A DNA stretch of 64,000 nucleotides from Tomitella gaofuii. Lineage in GTDB: Bacteria; Actinomycetota; Actinomycetes; Mycobacteriales; Mycobacteriaceae. Below, piece after piece: positions 24,422 through 32,417 of this stretch; the stretch's first letter is position 1, and the number at the start of each line of letters is the position of its first letter. Under the pieces are notes generated by a model, which did no database searches, was not told the DNA's origin, and saw only the letters and a list, made by a program, of their open reading frames with translations. Location of the stretch: NCBI RefSeq assembly GCF_014126825.1, contig NZ_CP059900.1, positions 3,238,954-3,302,953 of the forward strand. The letters run 5' to 3'. The position numbers and the translations under genes are program-made.

Positions 24422-25338
24422 TTCTGCCGGAGTCGACGCTCGTCGAGATCGTCTCGGACCACGACCGGGTGACGATCAGCGGGCCGGGGCAGCAGGACGA
24501 GGGCATCGAGCTGCTGTCGAAGGTGAAGGGGCTCTATGACGCGCCGGTGAAGACGGTGTACACGTCGGCGGCCGCGCAGATCGGCGCCACGTACAAGGGC
24601 AAGACGATCGACGCTCGGCTGCTCACGTTCGCTGTCGCCTTGTCCCGCACGCGGGATGCGTCGATCGGCGAGGTGGAGGCCCGGTGGCGGGCGATGTGGG
24701 AGTACGGGCCGGACGAGTGGGACCCGGATGGCCGGCTGACGCGCATGGAGGTCACTACCGAAACGTCGGGGCTGCGGTGGATCGAGTTGGCGCTCGAGTC
24801 GTCGGTGGACTTGGAGCTCGAGTACGACCCGGCGACGGAGCCGACGATCCAGATGCCGATGTCGACGATCGGGCCGAAGCCCATGTGGGTGTCCGAGCCG
24901 GAGATGACGTGGTTCGAGACGTCCGCCTCGTCCGGCGCGGGCGAGATCGTGGCGTCGAATCCGACCGACCAGGTGATGGATCAGACGTGGAAGCTCACCC
25001 GCGGCATATGGACGATTCCGGACCCGTCGTGGACGGGGCCCAGGCGGGAGCGGGCGCCGGGCGGCAAGTACCCGGACCGGTCGATCACGCTGCGCCCGGT
25101 CACCGCGGAGCACGGCACCGTCGAGGTCACCCGTGACGGGGAGCGGCCGATGTTCCTCGACGCGGGGCGCACGAACGTGACCGGGCAGGTCGGCGGCGGC
25201 TACTTCCTGATGCACTCGATTCCCCCGCACACCCCGGAGACGCGACTGCCGATCAGCGTGACCGGCGCGCCGGCCGGGGGCGCGCGGGCGGAGCTGCACC
25301 AGCCGCGCTTGTGGTCGCGGATGCAGGGAGGTGAGTGA
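24418..25338 (+). CDS. Distal tail/minor tail protein
   Basis: 306 residues from GTG overlapping the tape measure stop (GTGA). Beta-rich, with a first part 'VTISGPGQQDEGIELLSKVKGLYDAPVKT' shared by actinophage minor tail proteins directly following the tape measure (Dit-like). It would form the ring joining the tube to the tip. Confidence 0.75.
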   Translation: MILPESTLVEIVSDHDRVTISGPGQQDEGIELLSKVKGLYDAPVKTVYTSAAAQIGATYKGKTIDARLLTFAVALSRTRDASIGEVEARWRAMWEYGPDEWDPDGRLTRMEVTTETSGLRWIELALESSVDLELEYDPATEPTIQMPMSTIGPKPMWVSEPEMTWFETSASSGAGEIVASNPTDQVMDQTWKLTRGIWTIPDPSWTGPRRERAPGGKYPDRSITLRPVTAEHGTVEVTRDGERPMFLDAGRTNVTGQVGGGYFLMHSIPPHTPETRLPISVTGAPAGGARAELHQPRLWSRMQGGE

Positions 25339-25339
25339 G

Positions 25340-26506
25340 GTGACGGCGCCGGTGCTCGACTTCACCGCCCCCCTGGCGGACCAGTTGGCCGAGGGGTCGC
25401 GGCTGATCGACCAGTTTCAGCGTGAGCTGGACCAGGCGCGGCTCGACGAGCCGCTGATCCGCGCGTGGAACGGCGTCCCGGAGCTGCAGCACATCATCCG
25501 CTACGACGATTCGGTCGACCTGTCGGAGATCGAGAACGACGTCGCGGGCGGCAAGATCGTTGTCGACGGGGACCATCCCGCGGCGTCGTGGCTGTGGAAG
25601 ATCAAGAACCGGCTCGACGCGGGCGAGACGATCGACATCTTCATCACCGTCGACTACGTCGGTCTGCGCCCGTCGTATCGGGTGAACGACGTCGTCATGG
25701 ACGTCGACGACTTGGGGAACGTGAAGATCACGGTCCTCCTCGAGCACGACTACGGCCAGCTCACCTCGCGCACCCTGTGGCCCACGCCGACGACGCCGGC
25801 GGGGTTTCAGCCGTTCAAGATCTGGCTGCTCGGCGGGCCGGCACATTGGGCGGCGGCGACGTCGCTGTGGATCAACCTGGCACGGGCGCACGGCTATCCG
25901 AACATCGGGTGGACGTCGGATCCGGTGTCGATCACCGACGCCGACTACCGGAACTGGCCGATCGTGATCAAGCCGTTCTCCTACAAGGAGGCGGAGGCAC
26001 TCGGCGTGACCGACGGGCTCGTCGACTCCCGGATGAAGAACTGGCACGAAGCGTGCGCGGCGATGCTCAACGACGCGAACGTAACCACGGTGCTGCGCCG
26101 GTACTTGCCCGGGGATGAGCTGCCGTGGCCGGGGGCGAAGGTGTCTTACGGCACGCTGGTCGTGGCGTTCGAGTACCAGGGCGACATGGCCGACGACGTC
26201 ACCGGCGGGCTCGCCGAGGGCATCGGCCAGCTGATCCGGATCTTCCTGAACTCAGTGGTCGAGGGGTTCGGCGGGAACAGTCCGCTGCCGGTGGAGACCG
26301 GCGAGGAGCTGCTCACCGGCCAGCCGGTGCCGCCCGCCTATCAGGAGCCGGGGAAGATCGGTTCAGTCCCGACCCGGCCGTACGTGTTCTTCCCGGCGGG
26401 GTCGCCGGGCATCCAGAAGTTCAAGGCGCAGGTCACGCTCGCGAGAGGCCGAAGATTCACGGCCGGAGGGCACTCGATGCCGGGGGTGGTTTCGCCCCCC
26501 TCCTGA
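25340..26506 (+). CDS. Minor tail protein (Tal/siphovirus ReqiPepy6-like), N-terminal part
   Basis: 388 residues from GTG 25340, 8 bases after GGGAGG. This is the large actinophage minor tail protein that carries the tip hub and normally continues unbroken after the conserved 'AGGxSMPGxNE.ISAA.Q' segment. Here the frame reads SMPGV, then VSPPS and TGA at 26504. The rest of the protein resumes in another frame after a 52-base hairpin segment. Either the gene is interrupted, is split, or ribosomes bypass the gap. Confidence 0.75.
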   Translation: MTAPVLDFTAPLADQLAEGSRLIDQFQRELDQARLDEPLIRAWNGVPELQHIIRYDDSVDLSEIENDVAGGKIVVDGDHPAASWLWKIKNRLDAGETIDIFITVDYVGLRPSYRVNDVVMDVDDLGNVKITVLLEHDYGQLTSRTLWPTPTTPAGFQPFKIWLLGGPAHWAAATSLWINLARAHGYPNIGWTSDPVSITDADYRNWPIVIKPFSYKEAEALGVTDGLVDSRMKNWHEACAAMLNDANVTTVLRRYLPGDELPWPGAKVSYGTLVVAFEYQGDMADDVTGGLAEGIGQLIRIFLNSVVEGFGGNSPLPVETGEELLTGQPVPPAYQEPGKIGSVPTRPYVFFPAGSPGIQKFKAQVTLARGRRFTAGGHSMPGVVSPPS

Positions 26507-26540
26507 AGCACGGAGGGGGGCGGAACCATCTGGACAAGCG
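26489..26540 (+). other. 52-base segment interrupting the minor tail gene, forming a long hairpin
   Basis: Removing bases 26489-26540 restores one frame: SMPGV-NELISAAVQ, as in homologous minor tail proteins. Within the segment, bases 26485-26503 can pair with 26512-26530 (19 positions with a few G-U), with loop TGAAGCAC containing the zero-frame stop TGA (26504-26506). The left edge of the stem includes the last homologous sense codons. Confidence 0.75.
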
Positions 26541-26546
26541 AATGAA

Positions 26547-27104
26547 TTGATAAGTGCCGCGGTGCAGGCGATCGGCGATGCTCTGGCCGCGATTCCCCTG
26601 GCCCCGATCCCCCCGCTCGGCGGCGTCGCCGATGCGCTGCTGAAGCCGTTCTACGAGGACACGATCGCCGCGTTCATGACGGTGTACCTGCTGCACCGGG
26701 CGGCGGGAACGTCGTGGCTCGGACCGTATGAGGAGTTCATCCCGGGCGCGGACCAGGCGTACACGCTGTCGGCGACGATGGTGCTGCGCACGGCGATCCG
26801 TGCGACGGACACCAAGTTCTCGGCGTCGATGGAGATCGTCGACGGCCTGCCGTGGCGCGTGGGCGGCGAGGGGCTCGGCGACATGCGGCTCGGCACGCGG
26901 ATTCTGATGCAGGCGCCGGTCGCGTGGGATGACCGGATCTACTCGCAGCGGATCACGAAGCTGCAGCTGGTCCGGGACCGGGATACCAAGCCGACGTTCA
27001 AGGCGGTGGTCGGCGACATTGGTCCGGCCGAGGACGGGTTCACCAAGCAGATGCAAGCGATCGGCCGGCTGGTGTCGGCCGTGTCGCAGTTGGGAGTGTT
27101 CTAG
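26547..27104 (+). CDS. Minor tail protein, C-terminal part
   Basis: Open from TTG 26547 (the frame is already open from AAT 26541). The product starts ISAAVQAIGDALAAIPLAPI and continues PPLGGVADALLKPFYEDTIAAF, the known C-terminal domain of actinophage minor tail hub proteins. No ribosome site is visible before the TTG (the preceding bases form the hairpin foot), so independent expression would be inefficient. Confidence 0.75.
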   Translation: MISAAVQAIGDALAAIPLAPIPPLGGVADALLKPFYEDTIAAFMTVYLLHRAAGTSWLGPYEEFIPGADQAYTLSATMVLRTAIRATDTKFSASMEIVDGLPWRVGGEGLGDMRLGTRILMQAPVAWDDRIYSQRITKLQLVRDRDTKPTFKAVVGDIGPAEDGFTKQMQAIGRLVSAVSQLGVF

Positions 27105-27508
27105 TGGCCGTCGAGGACGAACGGATCCCCACCCGGGACACGTGTGATCTGTCGGACCCGGAGGAGATGTTCCTGTGGTGCTTCGTCGGCATGGCGCACG
27201 TGGTCGGCGCGATGCTCGCGTTCCCGCTCAAGTGGTGGCGGAAGGTGTCGGCCCACTTGGTGAAGTGCGGGGCGATGCTCAAGTGTCCGCAGTGCGGGTA
27301 CGAAAAGCCGCCGGAGGTGCGGTTCCAGCTGCCGGTCGGTGACGCGATGCTCGGCGCGGCGGGCCGGTGGCTGCCGGCCGACGAGCCGGACGCCCCGGCC
27401 GATCCGCTCGGCGCCGAGCTGGCGAAGGTGGCGCCGGACGTGCTGCGCGAGACGGTGCGCCGGGTGCAGGCCGAGCATCCCGAATGGTTCGACGAGGAGG
27501 GCCAGTGA
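27104..27508 (+). CDS. DUF2744-like phage protein
   Basis: 134 residues from GTG. 'DLSDPEEMFLWCFVGMAHVVGA', 'WWRKVSAHLVKCGAMLKCPQCG' and 'ETVRRVQAEHPEWF' are typical of this actinophage family, found between minor tail and lysis genes. One CxxC pair may bind zinc. The role is unknown, but it is often close to tail tip genes. Confidence 0.75.
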   Translation: MAVEDERIPTRDTCDLSDPEEMFLWCFVGMAHVVGAMLAFPLKWWRKVSAHLVKCGAMLKCPQCGYEKPPEVRFQLPVGDAMLGAAGRWLPADEPDAPADPLGAELAKVAPDVLRETVRRVQAEHPEWFDEEGQ

Positions 27509-28824
27509 TGGCGGTCAAGCTGTGGCCGATGGCGCGCGGCACGTTCTGGCTCTCGTCGGGGTTCGGCCCGCGGTGGGGTGTGACGCACCGCGGGCTCGAC
27601 CTGGCGACGAACGGCGGCGTGTTCGGCACGCCGATCTACGCGGCCGCCGACGGCCTGGTGGTCCGGTCGGGGCCGGCGTCGGGGTTCGGGCATTGGATCG
27701 TCGTCGACCACCAAACCACGCTCGGCGTCGACACGGTGTACGGGCACATGTACGCGAAGGATCTGCTCGTCCGGGAGGGTGCGTGGGTGCGCGCGGGGCA
27801 GCACATCGCGAACGTCGGCTCGGATGGCGAGTCGTCGGGGCCGCACTTGCACTTCGAGGTGTGGGGTCCGCCGGGCCGGTTCGGCGGATCGTTCATCGAC
27901 CCGGAGGTGTGGCTCGAGGACGCCGCGTATCCGGGCGAGCAGGAGGAGGTGTCGGGGATGGGCCCAGCGGTGCTCTCGGCGGCGATGGGAGGCAGCCTGT
28001 CGACATCCCGGTACGCCGAGCTGCTGCCGGGGTTCGTCGCGGCGATGCGCGCGGCCGAGATCAACACGGTGGACCGGGCGGCGATGTGGTGCGCGCAGAT
28101 CGGGCACGAGTCGGCTGGGCTGCGGTACATGGAGGAGATCGCGTCCGGCGCGGCGTACGAGTACCGCACGGACCTCGGAAACACGTTCGCCGGGGATGGT
28201 GTGCGGTTCAAGGGGTCTGGGCCGATCCAGTTGACCGGCCGGCACAACTTCACCTTGTTCTCTCGGTGGTGCGCGGCCCGCGGCTACACGTCAGATCCGG
28301 GCGTGGTCGTGAACAACCCGGACATGGTGCGCGACGACCCGCGGTTCGGGTTCCTCGCCGCCTCCTGGTACTGGACGGTGGCCCGGCCGCAGATCAATGC
28401 GATGGCCGACCGGCGTGACCTCGAAGGGGTAACGCGCGCGATCAACGGAGGCTTGAACGGGCTGGCCGACCGGCGGGCCCGATACCAGCGGTGCCTCGTG
28501 ATGGGCGAGTCTCTGCTACCGCAGGACGAGGAGGAGATCAGTATGTCCGCGAAGGACGACATCATCGGCTTCATCAAGGGGTACGTGGGCCCGGTGATCA
28601 GCGACGTCAAGGACGTTCGCGAGCAGCTCACAGGCGGGCGCGACTGGGGCGAGTTCCCGGGGTGGCCGCAGCTCGGGCAGAACGACGACGGCGCGAACAT
28701 GACCGTCGTCGACTCGCTGGCCGATACCCGACGGCGGGTGATCGCCCTCGAGGAGAAGTTCGCTGCCGCGGCCGAGGCCGCAGGCTCACTTCCCGGAGTG
28801 CCTGACGAGGACGCCCCGGCGTAG
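27508..28824 (+). CDS. Endolysin (lysin A): M23 peptidase + GH19-like + C-terminal domain
   Basis: 438 residues. An M23 zinc peptidase at about 15-135 has ligands in THRGLDLA (His27, Asp31) and PHLHFEVW (His113/His115). A GH19-like lysozyme at about 165-330 has the catalytic Glu in GHESAG (Glu201) and 'FKGSGPIQLTGRHNF'. A C-terminal domain (about 346-438) contains DWGEFPGWPQLGQNDDGANM and a coiled coil, likely for wall binding or multimerisation. It cuts both peptide and glycan bonds of peptidoglycan. The holin gene follows. Confidence 0.92.
   Translation: MAVKLWPMARGTFWLSSGFGPRWGVTHRGLDLATNGGVFGTPIYAAADGLVVRSGPASGFGHWIVVDHQTTLGVDTVYGHMYAKDLLVREGAWVRAGQHIANVGSDGESSGPHLHFEVWGPPGRFGGSFIDPEVWLEDAAYPGEQEEVSGMGPAVLSAAMGGSLSTSRYAELLPGFVAAMRAAEINTVDRAAMWCAQIGHESAGLRYMEEIASGAAYEYRTDLGNTFAGDGVRFKGSGPIQLTGRHNFTLFSRWCAARGYTSDPGVVVNNPDMVRDDPRFGFLAASWYWTVARPQINAMADRRDLEGVTRAINGGLNGLADRRARYQRCLVMGESLLPQDEEEISMSAKDDIIGFIKGYVGPVISDVKDVREQLTGGRDWGEFPGWPQLGQNDDGANMTVVDSLADTRRRVIALEEKFAAAAEAAGSLPGVPDEDAPA
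28529..28545 (+). promoter_or_regulatory. Internal ribosome site and start inside the endolysin gene
   Basis: AGGAGG (28529-28534) lies 8 bases before an in-frame ATG at 28543, exactly at the linker between the GH19-like and C-terminal domains. Translation from it would give a 93-residue separate C-terminal domain (28543-28824). Endolysins of other phages are known to make free binding subunits in this way. Confidence 0.55.
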
Positions 28825-28845
28825 CTCACCGAGACCGAGTCCCCT

Positions 28846-28868
28846 GCCCCCGCAGTGTCGGGGGCTTT
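28846..28868 (+). terminator. Short GC hairpin after the endolysin gene
   Basis: GCCCCCG (28846-28852) pairs with CGGGGGC (28859-28865) around loop CAGTGT, followed by TTT. It lies between the endolysin and holin and may modulate holin expression. Confidence 0.6.
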
Positions 28869-28887
28869 CGCATATCTGGAGGTAGTC

Positions 28888-29109
28888 ATGCTCGACACGA
28901 TTCGCCAGCCCTGGTTCCTGCGCCGCGCGCTGTATCTGCTCGTCGGCGTGGCCGCGCTGATCGCCGGCGTGGTCGGCGTCGCCTCGCCGGGCCAGACTGC
29001 GGGGTGGGTGGACCAGGCAGGCCCGTGGATCACGACGGTCGTGACCTGGTTGGCTGCGTCGAAGGCGAACGCGGGGTCTGACCGGCACGTCGAGCGCCGC
29101 GGGGAGTAG
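28888..29109 (+). CDS. Holin
   Basis: 73 residues from ATG behind GGAGGTAG. Two hydrophobic spans (RRALYLLVGVAALIAGVVGVA and 'WITTVVTWLAA'), separated by a short loop, with a charged C-terminus: class II holin topology. The position after the endolysin supports its role in membrane permeabilisation for lysis. Confidence 0.75.
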   Translation: MLDTIRQPWFLRRALYLLVGVAALIAGVVGVASPGQTAGWVDQAGPWITTVVTWLAASKANAGSDRHVERRGE

Positions 29110-29111
29110 CC

Positions 29112-29555
29112 GTGGTGGAGCTGGACGCGGCCGCGATCGCCACCCTGGGCGCGTCGGTGCTCGTGTTACTCGGGGTGATCGCGAAGTTGGGCGTGACGTC
29201 GCGGCACCGCGGTGCGGAGACGGAGCGGGCGAAAGCGGAGGCCGAGCACGCGCGGGCCGAGACGCTGAGCGCGTACGCGGCAGCGGGCGAGTCGACAGCG
29301 AACGCGGCCCATCAGATGACGGTCGCCGCGGCGGCGATGGTCGAGCCGCTGCGCACGGACCTGGCGGCGGCGCGGGCGGAGACGGCGGGGGTCAAGCAGC
29401 AGCTCGAGGACCACGTCACGTCGGACCGGGCGCAGAAGGCGGCGCGGGCGAAGGCGTATACGGCGCACGCGCAGTGGGATCAGCAGGTGACGGATCAGCT
29501 GCGGCAGGCCGGGATGGATGTTGCGGACCCGCCGCCGCTGCACGAGGAAGGCTGA
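29112..29555 (+). CDS. Membrane-anchored coiled-coil protein in lysis cassette
   Basis: 147 residues from GTG. One N-terminal span (AIATLGASVLVLLGVIAKLG) is followed by a long Ala/Glu-rich coiled coil. This N-in, periplasm-spanning shape and location next to the holin suggest a second holin-like or spanin-like lysis accessory. That is inference. Confidence 0.6.
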   Translation: MVELDAAAIATLGASVLVLLGVIAKLGVTSRHRGAETERAKAEAEHARAETLSAYAAAGESTANAAHQMTVAAAAMVEPLRTDLAAARAETAGVKQQLEDHVTSDRAQKAARAKAYTAHAQWDQQVTDQLRQAGMDVADPPPLHEEG

Positions 29556-29558
29556 CTC

Positions 29559-30593
29559 ATGACTACTCCGGGAGGTCAGTATCCGGAAGGCACTCATGGC
29601 TCGGATCTGTCGGGCCTGCGTGGGCTGTCAGAGTCCAAGTTTCGCGGCGACCTGGCCGGCCAAGTAGTCGGCACTGGTGGCGGGGGTGTCGGCTTCAACG
29701 GCATGTTCGGCGCGTTGGGGTCGCTGATCTTCAACACCGTCGACAACTCGTACATCGAGCAGCTGCCGATCATCAAAGAGCAGCAGAACTACATCACCGA
29801 GTTGCAGGAGGCTGTGGAGAAGCAGATTCTGCAGGGCCAGTCGGTCTACTATGACTCGAACAATACGCACCACATCAGCGATGGTGTGACGTCAATCGAC
29901 TTCATCATCATCGGATCCGGTGGGGGCGGCGGTGGCGCAAAGTCGGCAGCATCGTTCTACGGCGGCGGTGGTGGGGGCGGCGGCGGGGAAGTGCACGTGA
30001 GCGTGCCCCGATCACTGCTGGGAAACAGAATCGAGATCAAGGTAGGCGCTGGGGGTTCTGGCGGCGGCCCCGGAAACGCTGGGTACGGCGGCACCGCGTC
30101 GAAGATCATCACCGAAGACGGCGAGGAACTGGCCGCTGGCGGGGGGATTGGCGGCGTCACGGGCAACACGAATGGCGCGCCGCGAGCTAACGGCGGCGCA
30201 GGCATGATCCCTGGTGGCCGCGGGGGAATATTTGAGGACCAGGCAGGCGGAAACTCCGTGTCCAACTACGACCTTCACGGCGGCGGCGGCGGTGGTGGGG
30301 GCGGCGCGGCGCTGTCGCAAAACGGAAAAAGTTCGGTCGGCGCGGGCGGAGGCGGAACTGGTGGCATTTTCGCCGGCGGTGCTCAAGGGCAGAACGGGAA
30401 GACTGCGCAAGGTCTCGCCCCCACCGGTGGGGGTGGCGGCGGTGGCGGTGGAACGAATAGCAATGGCGGGTCCGGCGGATTCCCGTCTGGCGGCGGCGGC
30501 GGGGGCGGCAGGCGAGGGTCGTTCCTTGGTACGGACGGGGCCGGCGGTAACGGCGGTAACGGTCGCGTGTATGTGATCGAGAGGATGGCGTGA
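29559..30593 (+). CDS. Glycine-rich tail tip/fibre protein
   Basis: 344 residues. A helical N-terminus (IEQLPIIKEQQNYITELQEAVEKQI) is followed by a domain with many runs of 4-9 glycines between short strands, a pattern of polyglycine-II-like or T4 gp38-type receptor-binding tips. The glycine runs are GGC/GGT/GGG-rich DNA prone to length change, which could vary host recognition. Confidence 0.7.
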   Translation: MTTPGGQYPEGTHGSDLSGLRGLSESKFRGDLAGQVVGTGGGGVGFNGMFGALGSLIFNTVDNSYIEQLPIIKEQQNYITELQEAVEKQILQGQSVYYDSNNTHHISDGVTSIDFIIIGSGGGGGGAKSAASFYGGGGGGGGGEVHVSVPRSLLGNRIEIKVGAGGSGGGPGNAGYGGTASKIITEDGEELAAGGGIGGVTGNTNGAPRANGGAGMIPGGRGGIFEDQAGGNSVSNYDLHGGGGGGGGGAALSQNGKSSVGAGGGGTGGIFAGGAQGQNGKTAQGLAPTGGGGGGGGGTNSNGGSGGFPSGGGGGGGRRGSFLGTDGAGGNGGNGRVYVIERMA

Positions 30594-31258
30594 TGACCGC
30601 GCCCGGTCACCGCGAGTACTCGATCAACGTGCATGTGTTCATCGCGTCGGGCATCTGGCATAAGCCGCCGAACCTGGCGACGGTGTACGTGATCCTCCGG
30701 GGCGCCGGCGGCGGTGGCGGCGTTTCTTCCACGTCGGGAGGCGGAGGCGGTGGTGCTGCAGTCATCACAGAGAGGCTGCATGAGTCGCAGGTGGACGACA
30801 CGGTCGCGGTCACGGTGGGCGCGTCATCGGCCGGCGAGGACGGGGGCGATTCGACGTTCGGCGACATCACCGCGCAAGGCGGCAAGGCTGGCGGCAGCAG
30901 TGGCCGGGCGATGGGGGGCGTTTCTCCGTGGCGCGGCGGCATGGGGGCCGAAGCGGGCAACAACGACGGCGAGTCGGTGTCGAACCTTCCGGTCGGAGCT
31001 CTCTCTGGCGGCGGTGGTGGTGCGAGCGGAAGCGGACACGGCGGGTTGTCCGGCCCGAACCTGCTGGTCGATGGCACCACGAGCGGAACCGCTGACCTGC
31101 TGTGGCCGGAGTGGTTGCAGTCCGGAAATGGGGGCTCGCTGCACCAGGGGCAGGGAAATACTTACCCGGCCGGGGGCGGCGGGTCACAGCAGGCCGGGGC
31201 GGCCGGGATGGTCACCGTGATGGAGACGCTCGTGCATGAGATACCAGGAGGACCATGA
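30593..31258 (+). CDS. Second glycine-rich tail tip protein
   Basis: 221 residues from ATG 30593. It shares the poly-Gly-with-strands architecture of the upstream gene ('VYVILRGAGGGGGVS', 'GALSGGGGGASGSG') and looks like a paralogue or partner in the tip. The first 25 residues (YSINVHVFIASGIWHKPPN) resemble the start of many phage tail-tip domains of the form 'sGtwtkP.ga'. Confidence 0.65.
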   Translation: MTAPGHREYSINVHVFIASGIWHKPPNLATVYVILRGAGGGGGVSSTSGGGGGGAAVITERLHESQVDDTVAVTVGASSAGEDGGDSTFGDITAQGGKAGGSSGRAMGGVSPWRGGMGAEAGNNDGESVSNLPVGALSGGGGGASGSGHGGLSGPNLLVDGTTSGTADLLWPEWLQSGNGGSLHQGQGNTYPAGGGGSQQAGAAGMVTVMETLVHEIPGGP

Positions 31259-31259
31259 G

Positions 31260-31532
31260 ATGAACACGGCAAAGCTGATGCTCGACGAGATCGGCGGGTT
31301 TGCCGGTCCGGCGCGCTGCTATGAGATGTTTCCGCCGTTGGCGGGACAGCGGTTCGTGACGGTGTTCACGTCGGAGGCGTTCAAGAATCGGGAGACGGTG
31401 GTCGTCCCGTCGTATGGGCCGGATCGTGGCGGCGCGGCGAAGTCGATGCAGCGGCTGCCGGGCAGTGTGAGCGGCTTCGCGCAGCACGAGTACGCCCTGT
31501 TCGTCGCCGGATACGCACTAGAGGAGGGCTGA
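31260..31532 (+). CDS. Small protein in fibre operon, 90 aa
   Basis: ATG 31260 is 8 bases after AGGAGG. Mixed alpha/beta product with no recognised family, encoded between tip proteins. Its stop overlaps the next ATG. Possibly a fibre accessory. Confidence 0.55.
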   Translation: MNTAKLMLDEIGGFAGPARCYEMFPPLAGQRFVTVFTSEAFKNRETVVVPSYGPDRGGAAKSMQRLPGSVSGFAQHEYALFVAGYALEEG

Positions 31533-31951
31533 TGACTGACATCACCGGGACCCTGCAAGACGTGTCCGGCGAACCCGCCAACGGCACGATCAGCGTCCGC
31601 GCGGTCGCACCCCGCACGGGCGACAACCCGACCGAGATCGTAACCGAAGCGTGGCGCGACTTCCACATCACCGCAGGCGCATTCGCCATGACCGGATTGG
31701 ACCCCGGCCCAGCAGAGGTTCGGATCCGCACGTGGCGGTGGCGGCAAACGTGGAAGATCGAAATCCCCGACAGTGCCACCCCGGTCACCCTGTGGCCGCT
31801 GGTCGACGCCGGCGTGCCCGCCCCGTCGCCGAACTCGGGGTTCGTCCGGTCGAACGAGATCACTCACCAGACGGTCCTCACGCAGTCGCAGTATGCGGCT
31901 CTGCCCACCCCGGACCCGTCGACCCTGTACATCATCACTGAGAGCGCATAG
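31532..31951 (+). CDS. Minor tail/fibre-associated protein, 139 aa
   Basis: Begins with an Ig-like beta domain (TGTLQDVSGEPANGTISVRAVA ... type) and ends 'TQSQYAALPTPDPSTLYIIT', a linker seen in many actinophage tail fibre and baseplate proteins. It would be structural at the tail tip. Confidence 0.65.
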   Translation: MTDITGTLQDVSGEPANGTISVRAVAPRTGDNPTEIVTEAWRDFHITAGAFAMTGLDPGPAEVRIRTWRWRQTWKIEIPDSATPVTLWPLVDAGVPAPSPNSGFVRSNEITHQTVLTQSQYAALPTPDPSTLYIITESA

Positions 31952-31961
31952 GAGAACTGAC

Positions 31962-32408
31962 ATGGCTGTGACCGCAAAGCTGTATGGCAAGGTGTTCGAG
32001 TCGCTGGGCAAGGGTGCCGTCGATTTGACGACGGGTACGACGAACCTGAAGGTCATGCTGCTGACCAGTTCGTACACGCCGAATCAGGATACGCACCAGT
32101 ACCTGTCGGATGTGAACTCCAACGAAACGTCGGGCACGGGGTACACGTCGGGAGGGCAGGCACTCCAGTCCGTGGCCGTCACCTACAACGCTGGCAACAA
32201 CGCGTTCATCCTGGACGCGGCGAACACGTCGTGGGCGAACAGCACGATCAGCGCGGCGTACGCGGTGGTGTACGACGACAGTGCGGCGACCGCCTCGGCG
32301 AAGACGCTGGTCGGATACGTCGACTTGGACGGCACCAAGTCGTCGACGGCGGCGACGTTCCAGCTCGAATGGGATGCGTCGGGCATCGTGAAGATCGCCG
32401 CAGCGTAG
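31962..32408 (+). CDS. Tail/fibre beta-sandwich protein, 148 aa
   Basis: Starts 'KLYGKVFESLGKGAVDLTTG' and continues 'LKVMLLTSSYTPNQDTHQYLSDV', a conserved phage pattern found in short structural proteins near fibre genes. A GGAG-type site precedes the ATG. Exact function unknown. Confidence 0.65.
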   Translation: MAVTAKLYGKVFESLGKGAVDLTTGTTNLKVMLLTSSYTPNQDTHQYLSDVNSNETSGTGYTSGGQALQSVAVTYNAGNNAFILDAANTSWANSTISAAYAVVYDDSAATASAKTLVGYVDLDGTKSSTAATFQLEWDASGIVKIAAA

Positions 32409-32417
32409 GGGGTTCCG

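Noticed and set aside
26489..26540. Group I/II intron or intein in the minor tail gene
   Set aside because: Only 52 bases: too short for any known self-splicing intron or intein.
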